In this document: one piece after another, positions 20,882-30,639 of the stretch
Numbering within the stretch: position 1 is the stretch's first letter
Layout of the letters: each line of letters begins with the position of its first letter
NCBI GenBank assembly: GCA_949752745.1
Contig: OX457027.1
Location: 93,550,015-93,614,014, forward strand
Direction: 5' to 3'
Length of the DNA stretch: 64,000 nt
Origin: Protula sp. h YS-2021
Taxonomy: Eukaryota > Annelida > Polychaeta > Sabellida > Serpulidae
The notes under the pieces: model-generated
What the model saw: only the letters and a program-made list of their open reading frames with translations
Databases searched by the model: none
Told to the model about the DNA's origin: nothing
Made by a program: the position numbers and the translations under genes

Positions 20882-21179
20882 TCTACACGCCAGAAAGAAT
20901 ATAGGCGTAAAATTTTATACGATGGTAAGAAGTGTCCAACATATTTTGTTTTGTGTGAGCTTATAAAAGACACTGGATACTATATATATATATATACATA
21001 GTGTCCCGATATAACGCCTCCCGGCATAACGACTAGCGACATAAGGCTTCGTGACAAAACGCATCAAAATGTGAATTTATGTGTATTTTTAAATGTTTTA
21101 GTTCACGCTATTTGACGTAGGAAGATGAAATTTGGCTGAGTGATATAGAATGATGAGACGTTGCAAAATCCGCGATTTT

Positions 21180-23138
21180 TCTTTACCTTGAACTTAAAGA
21201 ACGATTCACCATTATCTCACAAGTTAGAGCGATTTTGAACTCACATTCGGCGAAGTTGACCATTTTCTTGAAACAGGTTTAGATATAAAACCATTTTGAG
21301 CTTATTTTCCACTTTTGAGCCAAAAGACGTTACGTAAGAGGCAACTCTTGGCTTATTTTTGTCACTATGTAAGAGGTACCTGGGTGACCTTAACCACCTC
21401 AGTCATGTAAATCTAAAAAACCGGAAATCGACCATTATCTCGAAAACGGTTAGAGACAGAGCGATTTAAGCATGTTCTCGACCCTCCAGACTTATTTTTG
21501 GATCTTATGTAAGAAGTATCTCGGTGACCTTAATAACCTCGGCCATGGTCAAGGTCAAAAACCGGAAGTTGAACATTATCTCGAAAGTGGCTAGAACTAG
21601 AGGGGTTTGAGCATATTTTCGACCCTTCAGGCCTAAAACACATAATGTAACAGGTACCTCTTGACCTGATCGGTTTTGGTCAGTATTGAAAACCGGAAGT
21701 TGACCACTATCTCGAAAACGGTTAGATATAGAGCTTTTTTTGTTAATTTCCGGCCCTTTCAGTCTAAAGTTCGTTAAGTCAGAGGTATCTCGGTGACCTT
21801 TACTTTATCTGTCATTTTCAATGTCAAAAACTGGAAGTTGACCATTATCTTGAAAAAGTTTTAGACATAGAATTATTTTGAACTTATTTTCGACTTTTGA
21901 AGCAAAAAGACGCTATGTAAGAGGCAGCTCTGGGCTTATTTTCGTCCCAATGTAAGAGGTTCCTCGGTGACCTTGACTCCATTGGTCATGTCAATATAAA
22001 AACCGGAAGACGACCGTTATCTCGAAAAGGATTAGAGACAGAGCGACTTTAGCTTGTTCTCGACCCTCTAGGCTTATTTTCGATCCTGTGTAAGAGGTAT
22101 CTAAGTCACTTTGATATCCTCGGTCATGGTTAAGGTCAAAACTGTAAGTTAAACATTATCTCGAAAACGTTCAGAGACACAGCGGTTTTGAGCTTAGTTT
22201 CGGCCCTTTGGCAATAAAAACGTAAAAGTAAAAGGTATCTCAGTGACCTTGACCTCTCGAACATGTCATTGTAAAGAAAGCATGTTAACCATCATCTCGA
22301 AAATGGTTAGAGATTCCACATGCGACCTTTGAGGCCAAAGACGTCACGTAAGTGGTACCTCGGTGATCTTGACCTCCTCGGTTAAATTTTGTATTAAAAA
22401 CCGGAAGTGAACCATTATCTCGAAAACGTTTTGAGACAGAGCGATTTTTAGCTTATTTTCGACTCTATAGGCCTCGGAGATGTTATGTAAGACGTACATC
22501 GGTGAAGTTGATCTCTTTGGTCATGGTCCAGGTCTAGAACCCGGAATTTGACCATTATCTCGAAAATGATTAGAGATAAAGCTATTTTGAGCTTATTTTC
22601 GACCCTTTGGACCTTACAGATGTTATGTAAGAAGTACCACGGCGACCTTGACTCCTCGGTCACGGTCAGGGTCATGGCTTGACCATCTCGAAAAAGTTCA
22701 GAAACAGAGCTATTGTCAGGTTATTTTATACTCTTTTATGGTATAAGGGACGTTTCTTAAGAGGTACTTCACTGATCTTAACCTCCTCGGTCAAGGTCAA
22801 AGTAGAGCACCGAACGTTGACCATTATCTCGGAACCGCTCAGAGATAAAGCTATTTTGAGCTTATTTTTGGTCCTTTGGGCCTTTAAGACGATAGGTAAG
22901 CAGTATATGGGTGACTTTGACCTTCTTGGTCGTGGTCAAGGCCAAAAAACCGGAATTTGACCATTATCTCGAAAACGGTTGGCGATTTTAAGGTTATTTT
23001 TTACCATTCGCGCCCAAAAGACGTTGTGTTTTAGGTACTTCGGTGACCTTGGCCATCTCGGTGATGGTCAAGGTTAATAAGCAGAAGATGGCCATTATCT
23101 CGAAAACAGTGTAGAGATTTTGAGCTTATTTTCGACTT
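21180..23138. repeat. Degenerate satellite, ~140-bp period, about 14 units
   Basis: A unit beginning ACCGGAAGTTGACCATTATC, then CTCGAAAACGGTTAGAGA, GAGCTTATTTTCGACCCT, ATGTAAGAGGTACCTCGG and TGACCTTGACCTCCTCGGTC recurs about every 140 bp. Recognisable starts fall near 21431, 21572, 21701, 21840, 22010, 22152, 22290, 22412, 22550, 22820, 22960 and 23090. No coding potential was recognised. The array resumes for a fragment at 24511-24560 after an insertion. Confidence 0.9.
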
Positions 23139-24510
23139 CCCTACAAAACTGCCGACGCATAAACGACGTCGTTAATCTCTAAATTGCATCGGCAGCGTTG
23201 GCAGCGGATTTGAAACATCGTTTATACGTCGGATATACGGCGGAATATATACGCATTTTTAGAAACATCGTATATACATCGAAAATGAGTCGGAAAAAAG
23301 ATGCCGATATTGCCAACGCGTATTATACGTATTTTTTAAACGTCTACAAAACATATATTTTTCTATGTATAAACGACGTCGGAAATACATCGGAAAAAAG
23401 ATGCCGATATTGCAATCGTATATTATACGTATTATTTTATACGTCCATAAAACGCATATTTTCCTATATATAAACGACGTCGGAAATACATCGGAAAAAA
23501 GATGTCGATATTGCAATCGTACATTATACGTATTATTTTTTACGTCTATAAAACGCATATTTTCCAATGCATAAACGACGTCGGAAATACATAGGAAAAA
23601 AGATGTCGATATTGCAATCGTACATAATACGTATTATTTTATACGTTTCTAAAACGCATATTTTCCTATGTATAAACGACGTCAGAAATACATCGGAAAA
23701 AAGATGCCGAGATTGCCAACGTGTATTTTACGTATTTTTATACTTATAATACACGCTTATTCGACGTCGGAAATTTATAGATTGACGTTTTGTAGGGGAC
23801 ATTATGAAGAATCAATAGTGGAGCATTATGAATATACTTGAAAATTATCATTTGCCTCAATATACTATCCCTCAGCAAACATAAATGAGGAAAAGACAAT
23901 AAAAAAACTAAATTTAAAAGCGCCAGCGGTAACAAAAAACGAAAATGTAAGAAGTACACTTTTTGGGACTAAATAGAAACATTAGACCTCTTAATTACAC
24001 CCCAGCCGCCGTGGAGTAGAGGTATGTTCCGCGCCTAGGATGCAAGAGGTCCACGGTTCAAACCAGAGTAAGTACTAGTGTTCAGTTGTAATATATAAAT
24101 GGTTGATAAGTGTTCAATGGGTCAGTTAAGGTTAGAAACAATTTTTTTTCGAATGAGCACACGCATTTTTATACGTCTGAAAAACGCATATTTTCCGATA
24201 GTCACTTGGTCGGAAATGCGTTGGAAAACCTCGGAAATATGCATTTTATACGTATAAAAATCATCGGAAGTTCGTCGGAAATGCATCGGAATATAAACGT
24301 ATAAACGACGTATAACCGACGTATAGCCGACGGTTGGTAATACGTCGGATATGCGTCGAATATATGCATAAAACACTTCATCGGAAAATATGCGCATAAA
24401 CGACTAATAAACGATGAGCAAAACGGAAAAAATATGCGTATATCCGAGGTATTTTGCCGATATGGCCGACGCATTTTATATGCATCTCCGACGTCGAAGA
24501 ATTTGTAGGG
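23139..24510. mobile_element. Non-coding inverted-repeat element inserted in the satellite
   Basis: The segment starts CCCTACAAAAC and ends TTTGTAGGG, and the satellite sequence stops at one end and resumes at the other. Inside are about five 101-bp tandem units (23165-23780) built on AAACGACGTCGGAAATACAT and TATAAAACGCATATTTTCC. A second, less regular block rich in CCGACG words lies at 24120-24505. An internal TTTTGTAGGGG at about 23788 suggests either a nested or a composite element. No target-site duplication could be fixed, and no coding frame was recognised. Confidence 0.65.
24003..24075 (+). repeat. tRNA-like SINE head
   Basis: An A-box-like GTGGAGTAGAGG and a good B-box, GGTTCAAACC, are spaced as in a tRNA (24012-24065). 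The acceptor stem does not pair cleanly, so this is more likely a SINE head than a working tRNA. Confidence 0.5.
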
Positions 24511-24657
24511 TTTTGTAAGAGGCACCTTCATGACCTTGACCTCTTCGTTAATGGTCTATTCTGAACTTCACGAGTTCAGAATCATATTTTTTGCCCCAAG
24601 TGTAATTTTCGCTACTCGGTATCGAATAGGGTCTAGTTTTATATTTGATTAATTTAT

Positions 24658-24663
24658 AATAAG
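24658..24663. repeat. Target-site duplication, left copy (AATAAG)
   Basis: AATAAG directly abuts the AGTAGGGTG terminus of the palindromic element. The same six bases follow the other end at 32796. Confidence 0.85.
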
Positions 24664-24699
24664 AGTAGGGTGAAAAGGACAGTTCTACCGCACTTTGTG

Positions 24700-24990
24700 A
24701 CGTCATCATGTCTGGAAGTGACGTCATACTGTCTGGAAGTGACGTCATCATGTCTGGAAGTGACGTCATACTGTCTGGAAGTGACGTCATCATGTCTGGA
24801 CCGGAAGTGCTGTCTAGACCGGAAGTGCTGTCTAGACCGGAAGTGTTGTCTAGACCGGAAGTGCTGTCTGGAGTGGAAGTGACGTCATCATGTCTGGACC
24901 GGAAGTGACATCATGATGTCTGGACCGGAAGTGACGTCATGATGTCTGGACCGGAAGTCATGATAAGCGTTAGGATAGGCGCGACCATCT
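24700..24990. promoter_or_regulatory. Outer TGACGTCA array, left arm
   Basis: Alternating TGACGTCATCATGTCTGGAA and ACCGGAAGTG words give several perfect TGACGTCA palindromes, the consensus of CREB/ATF factors, mixed with CCGGAAGT, an ETS-like core. Function is inferred from consensus only; the block may be a simple minisatellite. Confidence 0.45.
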
Positions 24991-25253
24991 GTGACGTCAT
25001 CATGGCGTCATACTGAGATGATGCTGTCTGGAGCGAAAGTGGTTTGGCCGAGTCAATCAACATGAAGCCAATGAACTCCTGCTGTCAATCATCATGACGT
25101 CACTAGTCACGTGACCTGTCAATCATCGGTCATGTGACCCTAACCCTAGCGAGACTTCCAGACCACTTTTTGACGTCATACTGACGTCCCTTCTACCATC
25201 TGTCTATCATACCTTCATAATACACATTCATAATACACTCTATGGTTTAGGGG

Positions 25254-25345
25254 TAGGCTGCCCATACCCGGGGCTCGAACCACCAACCTTCTGAGCATGG
25301 GTCCGACCAGGAGTCCCACGCTCTAACAACTGAGCTATTCCGGAC
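25254..25345 (-). repeat. tRNA-like element, left arm
   Basis: Mirror copy of 32114-32205. The minus strand has an A-box (TAGCTCAGTTGTTAGAGC) and a perfect B-box (GGTTCGAGCCC), with a widened anticodon region and a poorly paired T-stem. It could supply a Pol III promoter but is unlikely to be a functional tRNA. Confidence 0.6.
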
Positions 25346-25671
25346 TGAACAAGAATGTATTGTGAAAACATGCCATGTAAGGCTATAATGCACGATAAAT
25401 TTCAGACTGCACTCGTTCAGAGCGTGGGGGAAACCGATCGATAAAATTTCAGAGTGCACTCGTTCAGAGCGTGGGGAAAAAACCGATCGATAAAAATTTT
25501 TTAGAGTACACTCGTTCAGAGCGTGGGGAAAACGATGGTTCTGCCAAACTTGATGACGTCATACTGTCTGGAAGTGACGTCATACTGTCTGGAAGTGATG
25601 CCGGTTCTGCCACACTTGATGACGTCATACTGTCAATCATTGTGACATGAGGTGTCATAATGACGTCATAG

Positions 25672-26820
25672 TTACACCTTAGTAACGCCTTGGTTACGCC
25701 TTAGTTACCTTAGTTACGCCTTAGTTACGCCTTAGTTACGCCTTGGTTATGCCTTAGTTACGCCATAGTTACCTTAGTTACTCCTTAGTTACGCCTTAGT
25801 TACGCCTTAGTTACCTTAGTTACGCCTTAGTTACGCCTTGGTTACAGTGGTTACACCTTAGTTACGCCTTAGTTACCTTAGTTACGCCTTGGTTACGCCT
25901 TAGTTACCTTAGTTACGCCTTAGTTACGCCTTAGTTACGCCTTAATTACCTTAGTTACGCCTTAGTTACCTTAGTTACTCCTTAGTTACGCCTTAGTTAC
26001 GCCTTAGTTACCTTAGTTACGCCTTAGTTACGCCTTAATTACCTTAGTTACGCCTTAGTTACCTTAGTTACTCCTTAGTTACGCCTTAGTTACGCCTTTA
26101 TTTCCTTAGTTACGCCTTAGTTACGCCTTGATTTCCTTAGTTACGCCTTAGTTACGCCTTGGTTACAGTAGTTACACCTTAGTTACGCCTTAGTTACCTT
26201 AGTTACTCCTTAGTTACGCCTTTGTTACCTTAGTTACGCCTTAGTTACGCCTTAGTTACCTTAGTTACGCCTTAGTTACGCCTTAGTTACGCCTTAATTA
26301 CCTTAGTTACGCCTTAGTTACCTTAGTTACTCCTTAGTTACGCCTTAGTTACGCCTTTATTTCCTTAGTTACGCCTTAGTTACGCCTTGATTTCCTTAGT
26401 TACGCCTTAGTTACGCCTTGGTTACAGTAGTTACACCTTAGTTACGCCTTAGTTACCTAAGTTACTCCTTAATTACGCCTTAGTTACGCCTTAGTTACCT
26501 TGGTTACGCCTTAGTTACCTTAGTTACGCCTTAGTTACGCTTGGTTACACCTTAGTTACGCCTTAGTTACCTTAGTTACTCCTTAGTTACGCCTTAGTTA
26601 CCTTAGTTACGCCTTGGTTACGCCTTAGTTACCTAAGTTACGCCTTAGTTACGCCTTGATTTCCTTAGTTACGCCTTAGTTACGCCTTAGTTACGCCTTA
26701 ATTACCTTAGTTACGCCTTAGTTACGCCTTAGTTACGCCTTAGTTACCTTAGTTACGCCTTAGTTACGCCTTAGTTGCGCCTTAGTTACATCTTGTTTGC
26801 GCCTTAGTTACCTTAGCTAC
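25672..26820. repeat. TTAGTTACGCC/TTAGTTACC minisatellite, left arm
   Basis: About 1.15 kb of mixed 11-bp (TTAGTTACGCC) and 9-bp (TTAGTTACC) units, with scattered variants such as TTGGTTACAGT. Longer blocks of units are themselves repeated, which indicates higher-order amplification. The mirror array in the right arm spans 30640-31787. Confidence 0.95.
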
Positions 26821-27179
26821 GCAAAAACGAGATAACTTTTGTTGTAGTTGAGCGATTTGCATGAAAATTTTACCGTTTGATTCAGTTTTATATCTAGTTT
26901 TAACATTAAGTGATCACAGGCTATTTACGCCGGTGGTTGTATGCATCATGGATTCACCTTAAAAGTTTTTAAACTTAAAAGTAAGATAACTTTCGTTATG
27001 GTTGACCGATTTGAATGAAAATTTCACCGTTGGATTCAGTTTGATGTCTTAGTTTTAAAGTAGTTTATGCATAGGTAGGTTGTTGGAATGGCGCGCGCCC
27101 ACCATTTAAACATGTGTTTGAATAAGTTTTACGTCAAACTATTGTTCAACAAGTTGTTTAGCAATTGTACAACAATTGT

Positions 27180-27410
27180 TCAACAAGCTGTTGTTGAACA
27201 TGTTCAACATGTTGTTGAACATGTTCAACATGTTCAACATGTTCAACAACATGTTCAACATGTTCAACATGTTCAACATGTTCAACATGTTCAACAACAT
27301 GTTCAACAAGTTGAACATGTTCAACATGTTCAACATGTTGTTGCACAAGTTGAACATGTTCAACATGTTCAACTTGTTCAACAACATGCTGTTTAACAAA
27401 TTGTTCAACA
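27180..27410. promoter_or_regulatory. GAACATGTTC/CAACATGTTG array, left arm
   Basis: Dense overlapping copies of the palindromes GAACATGTTC and CAACATGTTG downstream of the zinc-finger gene. GAACATGTTC fits the p53-family half-site RRRCWWGYYY exactly. The long Phe/Asn/Met, Val/Gln/His and Leu/Asn frames in it are by-products of the repeat. Confidence 0.6.
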
Positions 27411-27597
27411 AGTTGTAGTTCAAGCAAAGAAAAAACAAGACATATGTTGAATAGGTTTATTAATACATTTAAATACACTTAAATACACTTAAATACATTT
27501 AACTACACTTAAATACACTTAAATACACTTAAATACACTTAAATACATACAGCTTAAATCTTTAACAATATTACAATATTTGTTGATCTACAAAGTC

Positions 27598-27603
27598 TTT
27601 ATT
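27598..27603 (-). terminator. PolyA signal of the left zinc-finger gene
   Basis: AATAAA on the minus strand, about 22 nt beyond the stop codon; mirrored at 29857-29862 in the right arm. Confidence 0.6.
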
Positions 27604-27624
27604 ATAAAGTTTAGTCAAATAAGT

Positions 27625-28362
27625 CTATTTTTCTTCATCTGCTTCACTCTGTTCACTGGCATCCATATCACTTTTTTCGTCGCTGCTTTCATCTTCCTCC
27701 TCCTCATCTAGAAGCTCTTCAAAGAATGCATCGTTTCTTCTTATAGCCGCCTTTAGTGCCTTTGAATACTCGTAATGTTTTTCATCAACAAAGTAATTGA
27801 AGTCTTCTAAAATGGTTTCATAATGTTCGTTTTGTTGTAGACGTTGGGCATATTTGAATAGTCTCATAAACAGTTGTTTAAGTCGACGCTTATAAATGGG
27901 TCGAAAGTCATCACTTGCTATGTCACGCGCATCTTCAAGCCCTTGGTCTTCATATTCTGAAACCTTTTCTTGAAATTTGGTATCATATTCATCGTAGACT
28001 TCTTGAACCATATCATACCAAACAGAGTCTGTTTCTGACTCACTTTCAGAGTCTGTTTCTGACTCACTTTCAGAGCTGCCGTCATTATCACCCTCAACAC
28101 AATGTTCCATATGTTTGAACAAAGCTTCTTGACTGTTGTATAACGCACCACATTCTGTACAAGCATGTGCATTCTTTTCAGTCATGTTGACGCTTTGACT
28201 TTCCATAGAAGACTCATCTAAAATTTCAGTGATAGGTGGTTTTACAGGGTTTTCCACATCTATCTCCAATTCTTCTTCTTCTGAAGTGTGAGCATTCTTT
28301 AAGTGCCTTTTAAGACTTTGTGGCCAATTGTAAGATTTCAAACAAATGTTGCATTTATACAT
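27625..28362 (-). CDS. Two-zinc-finger acidic protein, left arm copy
   Basis: An uninterrupted 245-codon frame, identical in protein to the copy at 29098-29835. Residues 4-25 form a C2H2 finger (C4, C7, H20, H25: CNICLKSYNWPQSLKRHLK). Residues 68-88 form a second finger of C2HC type (C68, C71, H84, C88). A Ser/Glu/Asp-rich stretch follows at about 95-113, with a tandem SESESETD. Then comes a basic-amphipathic helical region (about 155-215, including YKRRLKQLFMRLFKYAQRL) and a strongly acidic tail. Sequence-specific DNA binding with an acidic activation or recruitment segment is an inference; I do not recognise the family by name. TATATAAG is at 28416-28423. The gene reads away from the palindrome centre. 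Confidence 0.85.
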   Translation of the reverse strand: MYKCNICLKSYNWPQSLKRHLKNAHTSEEEELEIDVENPVKPPITEILDESSMESQSVNMTEKNAHACTECGALYNSQEALFKHMEHCVEGDNDGSSESESETDSESESETDSVWYDMVQEVYDEYDTKFQEKVSEYEDQGLEDARDIASDDFRPIYKRRLKQLFMRLFKYAQRLQQNEHYETILEDFNYFVDEKHYEYSKALKAAIRRNDAFFEELLDEEEEDESSDEKSDMDASEQSEADEEK

Positions 28363-28415
28363 CCTTTCGGTTCAACATGCACTTTTCAAATGATGAAAAA
28401 GCCTTTAAACATAGC

Positions 28416-28423
28416 CTTATATA
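28416..28423 (-). promoter_or_regulatory. TATA box of the left zinc-finger gene
   Basis: TATATAAG on the minus strand, 54 nt upstream of the ATG at 28362 and directly next to a GAACATGTTC cluster. Confidence 0.6.
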
Positions 28424-28435
28424 CAACTTGTTGAA

Positions 28436-28485
28436 CAACATGTTGAACATGTTCAACATGTTGTTGAACATGTTGTTGAACATGT
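28436..28485. promoter_or_regulatory. GAACATGTTC cluster upstream of the left gene
   Basis: Copies of GTTGAACATGTTCAACATG and AACATGTTG immediately upstream of the TATA box; mirrored at 28975-29024. Confidence 0.5.
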
Positions 28486-28510
28486 TGTCTATGCCTAGGG
28501 GAGTTTAACG

Positions 28511-28585
28511 TCATGACGTCATTATGACGTCATCATTATGACGTCATTATTACGTCATCATTATGACGTCATAATGACGTCATTG
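28511..28585. promoter_or_regulatory. Inner TGACGTCA array, left arm
   Basis: Five perfect TGACGTCA sites and one TTACGTCA in about 75 bp, spaced by ATTA- or TCAT-type linkers, upstream of the zinc-finger gene. CREB/ATF consensus; regulatory use is inferred. Confidence 0.55.
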
Positions 28586-28717
28586 GAACAGGCGCATGCT
28601 TTGTCAAAAACTGACTCAGCAGAATTTATTGCTGTTTGATATGGATGAAATGCATGTCTCACTCTTCCTTTTATGCTACTTAGATGTAATCAAAATATGG
28701 TGTGTAACTCGTCAAAA

Positions 28718-28742
28718 TCAGCAATTTTTACAAGTTTGGCAT
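28718..28742. other. 25-nt loop at the palindrome centre
   Basis: The only part of the element between the perfectly paired arms. It is flanked by GTCAAAA and TTTTGAC, so either strand can fold into a hairpin with a ~4-kb stem. Confidence 0.9.
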
Positions 28743-28874
28743 TTTTGACGAGTTACACACCATATTTTGATTACATCTAAGTAGCATAAAAGGAAGAGTG
28801 AGACATGCATTTCATCCATATCAAACAGCAATAAATTCTGCTGAGTCAGTTTTTGACAAAGCATGCGCCTGTTC

Positions 28875-28949
28875 CAATGACGTCATTATGACGTCATAAT
28901 GATGACGTAATAATGACGTCATAATGATGACGTCATAATGACGTCATGA
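28875..28949. promoter_or_regulatory. Inner TGACGTCA array, right arm
   Basis: Mirror of 28511-28585, upstream of the right zinc-finger gene. Confidence 0.55.
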
Positions 28950-28974
28950 CGTTAAACTCCCCTAGGCATAGACA

Positions 28975-29024
28975 ACATGTTCAACAACATGTTCAACAAC
29001 ATGTTGAACATGTTCAACATGTTG
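28975..29024. promoter_or_regulatory. GAACATGTTC cluster upstream of the right gene
   Basis: Mirror of 28436-28485, ending 12 bp before the TATA box of the right zinc-finger gene. Confidence 0.5.
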
Positions 29025-29036
29025 TTCAACAAGTTG

Positions 29037-29044
29037 TATATAAG
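29037..29044 (+). promoter_or_regulatory. TATA box of the right zinc-finger gene
   Basis: TATATAAG, 54 nt upstream of the ATG at 29098; two very short upstream ATG frames lie between them. Confidence 0.6.
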
Positions 29045-29097
29045 GCTATGTTTAAAGGCTTTTTCATCATTTGAAAAGTGCATGTTGAACCGAAAGG

Positions 29098-29835
29098 ATG
29101 TATAAATGCAACATTTGTTTGAAATCTTACAATTGGCCACAAAGTCTTAAAAGGCACTTAAAGAATGCTCACACTTCAGAAGAAGAAGAATTGGAGATAG
29201 ATGTGGAAAACCCTGTAAAACCACCTATCACTGAAATTTTAGATGAGTCTTCTATGGAAAGTCAAAGCGTCAACATGACTGAAAAGAATGCACATGCTTG
29301 TACAGAATGTGGTGCGTTATACAACAGTCAAGAAGCTTTGTTCAAACATATGGAACATTGTGTTGAGGGTGATAATGACGGCAGCTCTGAAAGTGAGTCA
29401 GAAACAGACTCTGAAAGTGAGTCAGAAACAGACTCTGTTTGGTATGATATGGTTCAAGAAGTCTACGATGAATATGATACCAAATTTCAAGAAAAGGTTT
29501 CAGAATATGAAGACCAAGGGCTTGAAGATGCGCGTGACATAGCAAGTGATGACTTTCGACCCATTTATAAGCGTCGACTTAAACAACTGTTTATGAGACT
29601 ATTCAAATATGCCCAACGTCTACAACAAAACGAACATTATGAAACCATTTTAGAAGACTTCAATTACTTTGTTGATGAAAAACATTACGAGTATTCAAAG
29701 GCACTAAAGGCGGCTATAAGAAGAAACGATGCATTCTTTGAAGAGCTTCTAGATGAGGAGGAGGAAGATGAAAGCAGCGACGAAAAAAGTGATATGGATG
29801 CCAGTGAACAGAGTGAAGCAGATGAAGAAAAATAG
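29098..29835 (+). CDS. Two-zinc-finger acidic protein, right arm copy
   Basis: Base-for-base mirror of 28362-27625, giving the same 245-aa protein: a C2H2 finger at residues 4-25, a C2HC finger at 68-88, a Ser/Glu/Asp stretch, a helical basic middle and an acidic C-terminus. The pair is divergent from the palindrome centre, with promoters about 0.7 kb apart. No disabling change is present in either copy, so both could be expressed, and readthrough of either arm would give self-complementary RNA. Confidence 0.85.
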   Translation: MYKCNICLKSYNWPQSLKRHLKNAHTSEEEELEIDVENPVKPPITEILDESSMESQSVNMTEKNAHACTECGALYNSQEALFKHMEHCVEGDNDGSSESESETDSESESETDSVWYDMVQEVYDEYDTKFQEKVSEYEDQGLEDARDIASDDFRPIYKRRLKQLFMRLFKYAQRLQQNEHYETILEDFNYFVDEKHYEYSKALKAAIRRNDAFFEELLDEEEEDESSDEKSDMDASEQSEADEEK

Positions 29836-29856
29836 ACTTATTTGACTAAACTTTAT

Positions 29857-29862
29857 AATAAA
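29857..29862 (+). terminator. PolyA signal of the right zinc-finger gene
   Basis: AATAAA about 22 nt after the TAG stop. Confidence 0.6.
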
Positions 29863-30049
29863 GACTTTGTAGATCAACAAATATTGTAATATTGTTAAAG
29901 ATTTAAGCTGTATGTATTTAAGTGTATTTAAGTGTATTTAAGTGTATTTAAGTGTAGTTAAATGTATTTAAGTGTATTTAAGTGTATTTAAATGTATTAA
30001 TAAACCTATTCAACATATGTCTTGTTTTTTCTTTGCTTGAACTACAACT

Positions 30050-30280
30050 TGTTGAACAATTTGTTAAACAGCATGTTGTTGAACAAGTTGAACATGTTGA
30101 ACATGTTCAACTTGTGCAACAACATGTTGAACATGTTGAACATGTTCAACTTGTTGAACATGTTGTTGAACATGTTGAACATGTTGAACATGTTGAACAT
30201 GTTGAACATGTTGTTGAACATGTTGAACATGTTGAACATGTTCAACAACATGTTGAACATGTTCAACAACAGCTTGTTGA
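30050..30280. promoter_or_regulatory. GAACATGTTC/CAACATGTTG array, right arm
   Basis: Mirror of 27180-27410. Confidence 0.6.
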
Positions 30281-30639
30281 ACAATTGTTGTACAATTGCT
30301 AAACAACTTGTTGAACAATAGTTTGACGTAAAACTTATTCAAACACATGTTTAAATGGTGGGCGCGCGCCATTCCAACAACCTACCTATGCATAAACTAC
30401 TTTAAAACTAAGACATCAAACTGAATCCAACGGTGAAATTTTCATTCAAATCGGTCAACCATAACGAAAGTTATCTTACTTTTAAGTTTAAAAACTTTTA
30501 AGGTGAATCCATGATGCATACAACCACCGGCGTAAATAGCCTGTGATCACTTAATGTTAAAACTAGATATAAAACTGAATCAAACGGTAAAATTTTCATG
30601 CAAATCGCTCAACTACAACAAAAGTTATCTCGTTTTTGC

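Noticed and set aside
25254..25345. A working tRNA gene (also at 32114-32205, 24003-24075, 35795-35860 and 62237-62320)
   Set aside because: A- and B-boxes are present but acceptor, anticodon or T-stems do not pair properly; called tRNA-like or SINE relics instead.
25672..26820. CRISPR-like array
   Set aside because: Units are 9-11 bp with no unique spacers; this is a minisatellite in a eukaryotic genome.
27088..27478. Four open frames of about 80-106 codons (and their mirrors at 29982-30372)
   Set aside because: All arise from CAACATGTTG/GAACATGTTC repeats, are open on both strands at once and have no domain.
27915..28172. Frames of 67 and 84 codons inside the zinc-finger gene
   Set aside because: Antisense and out-of-frame shadows of the 245-codon gene.
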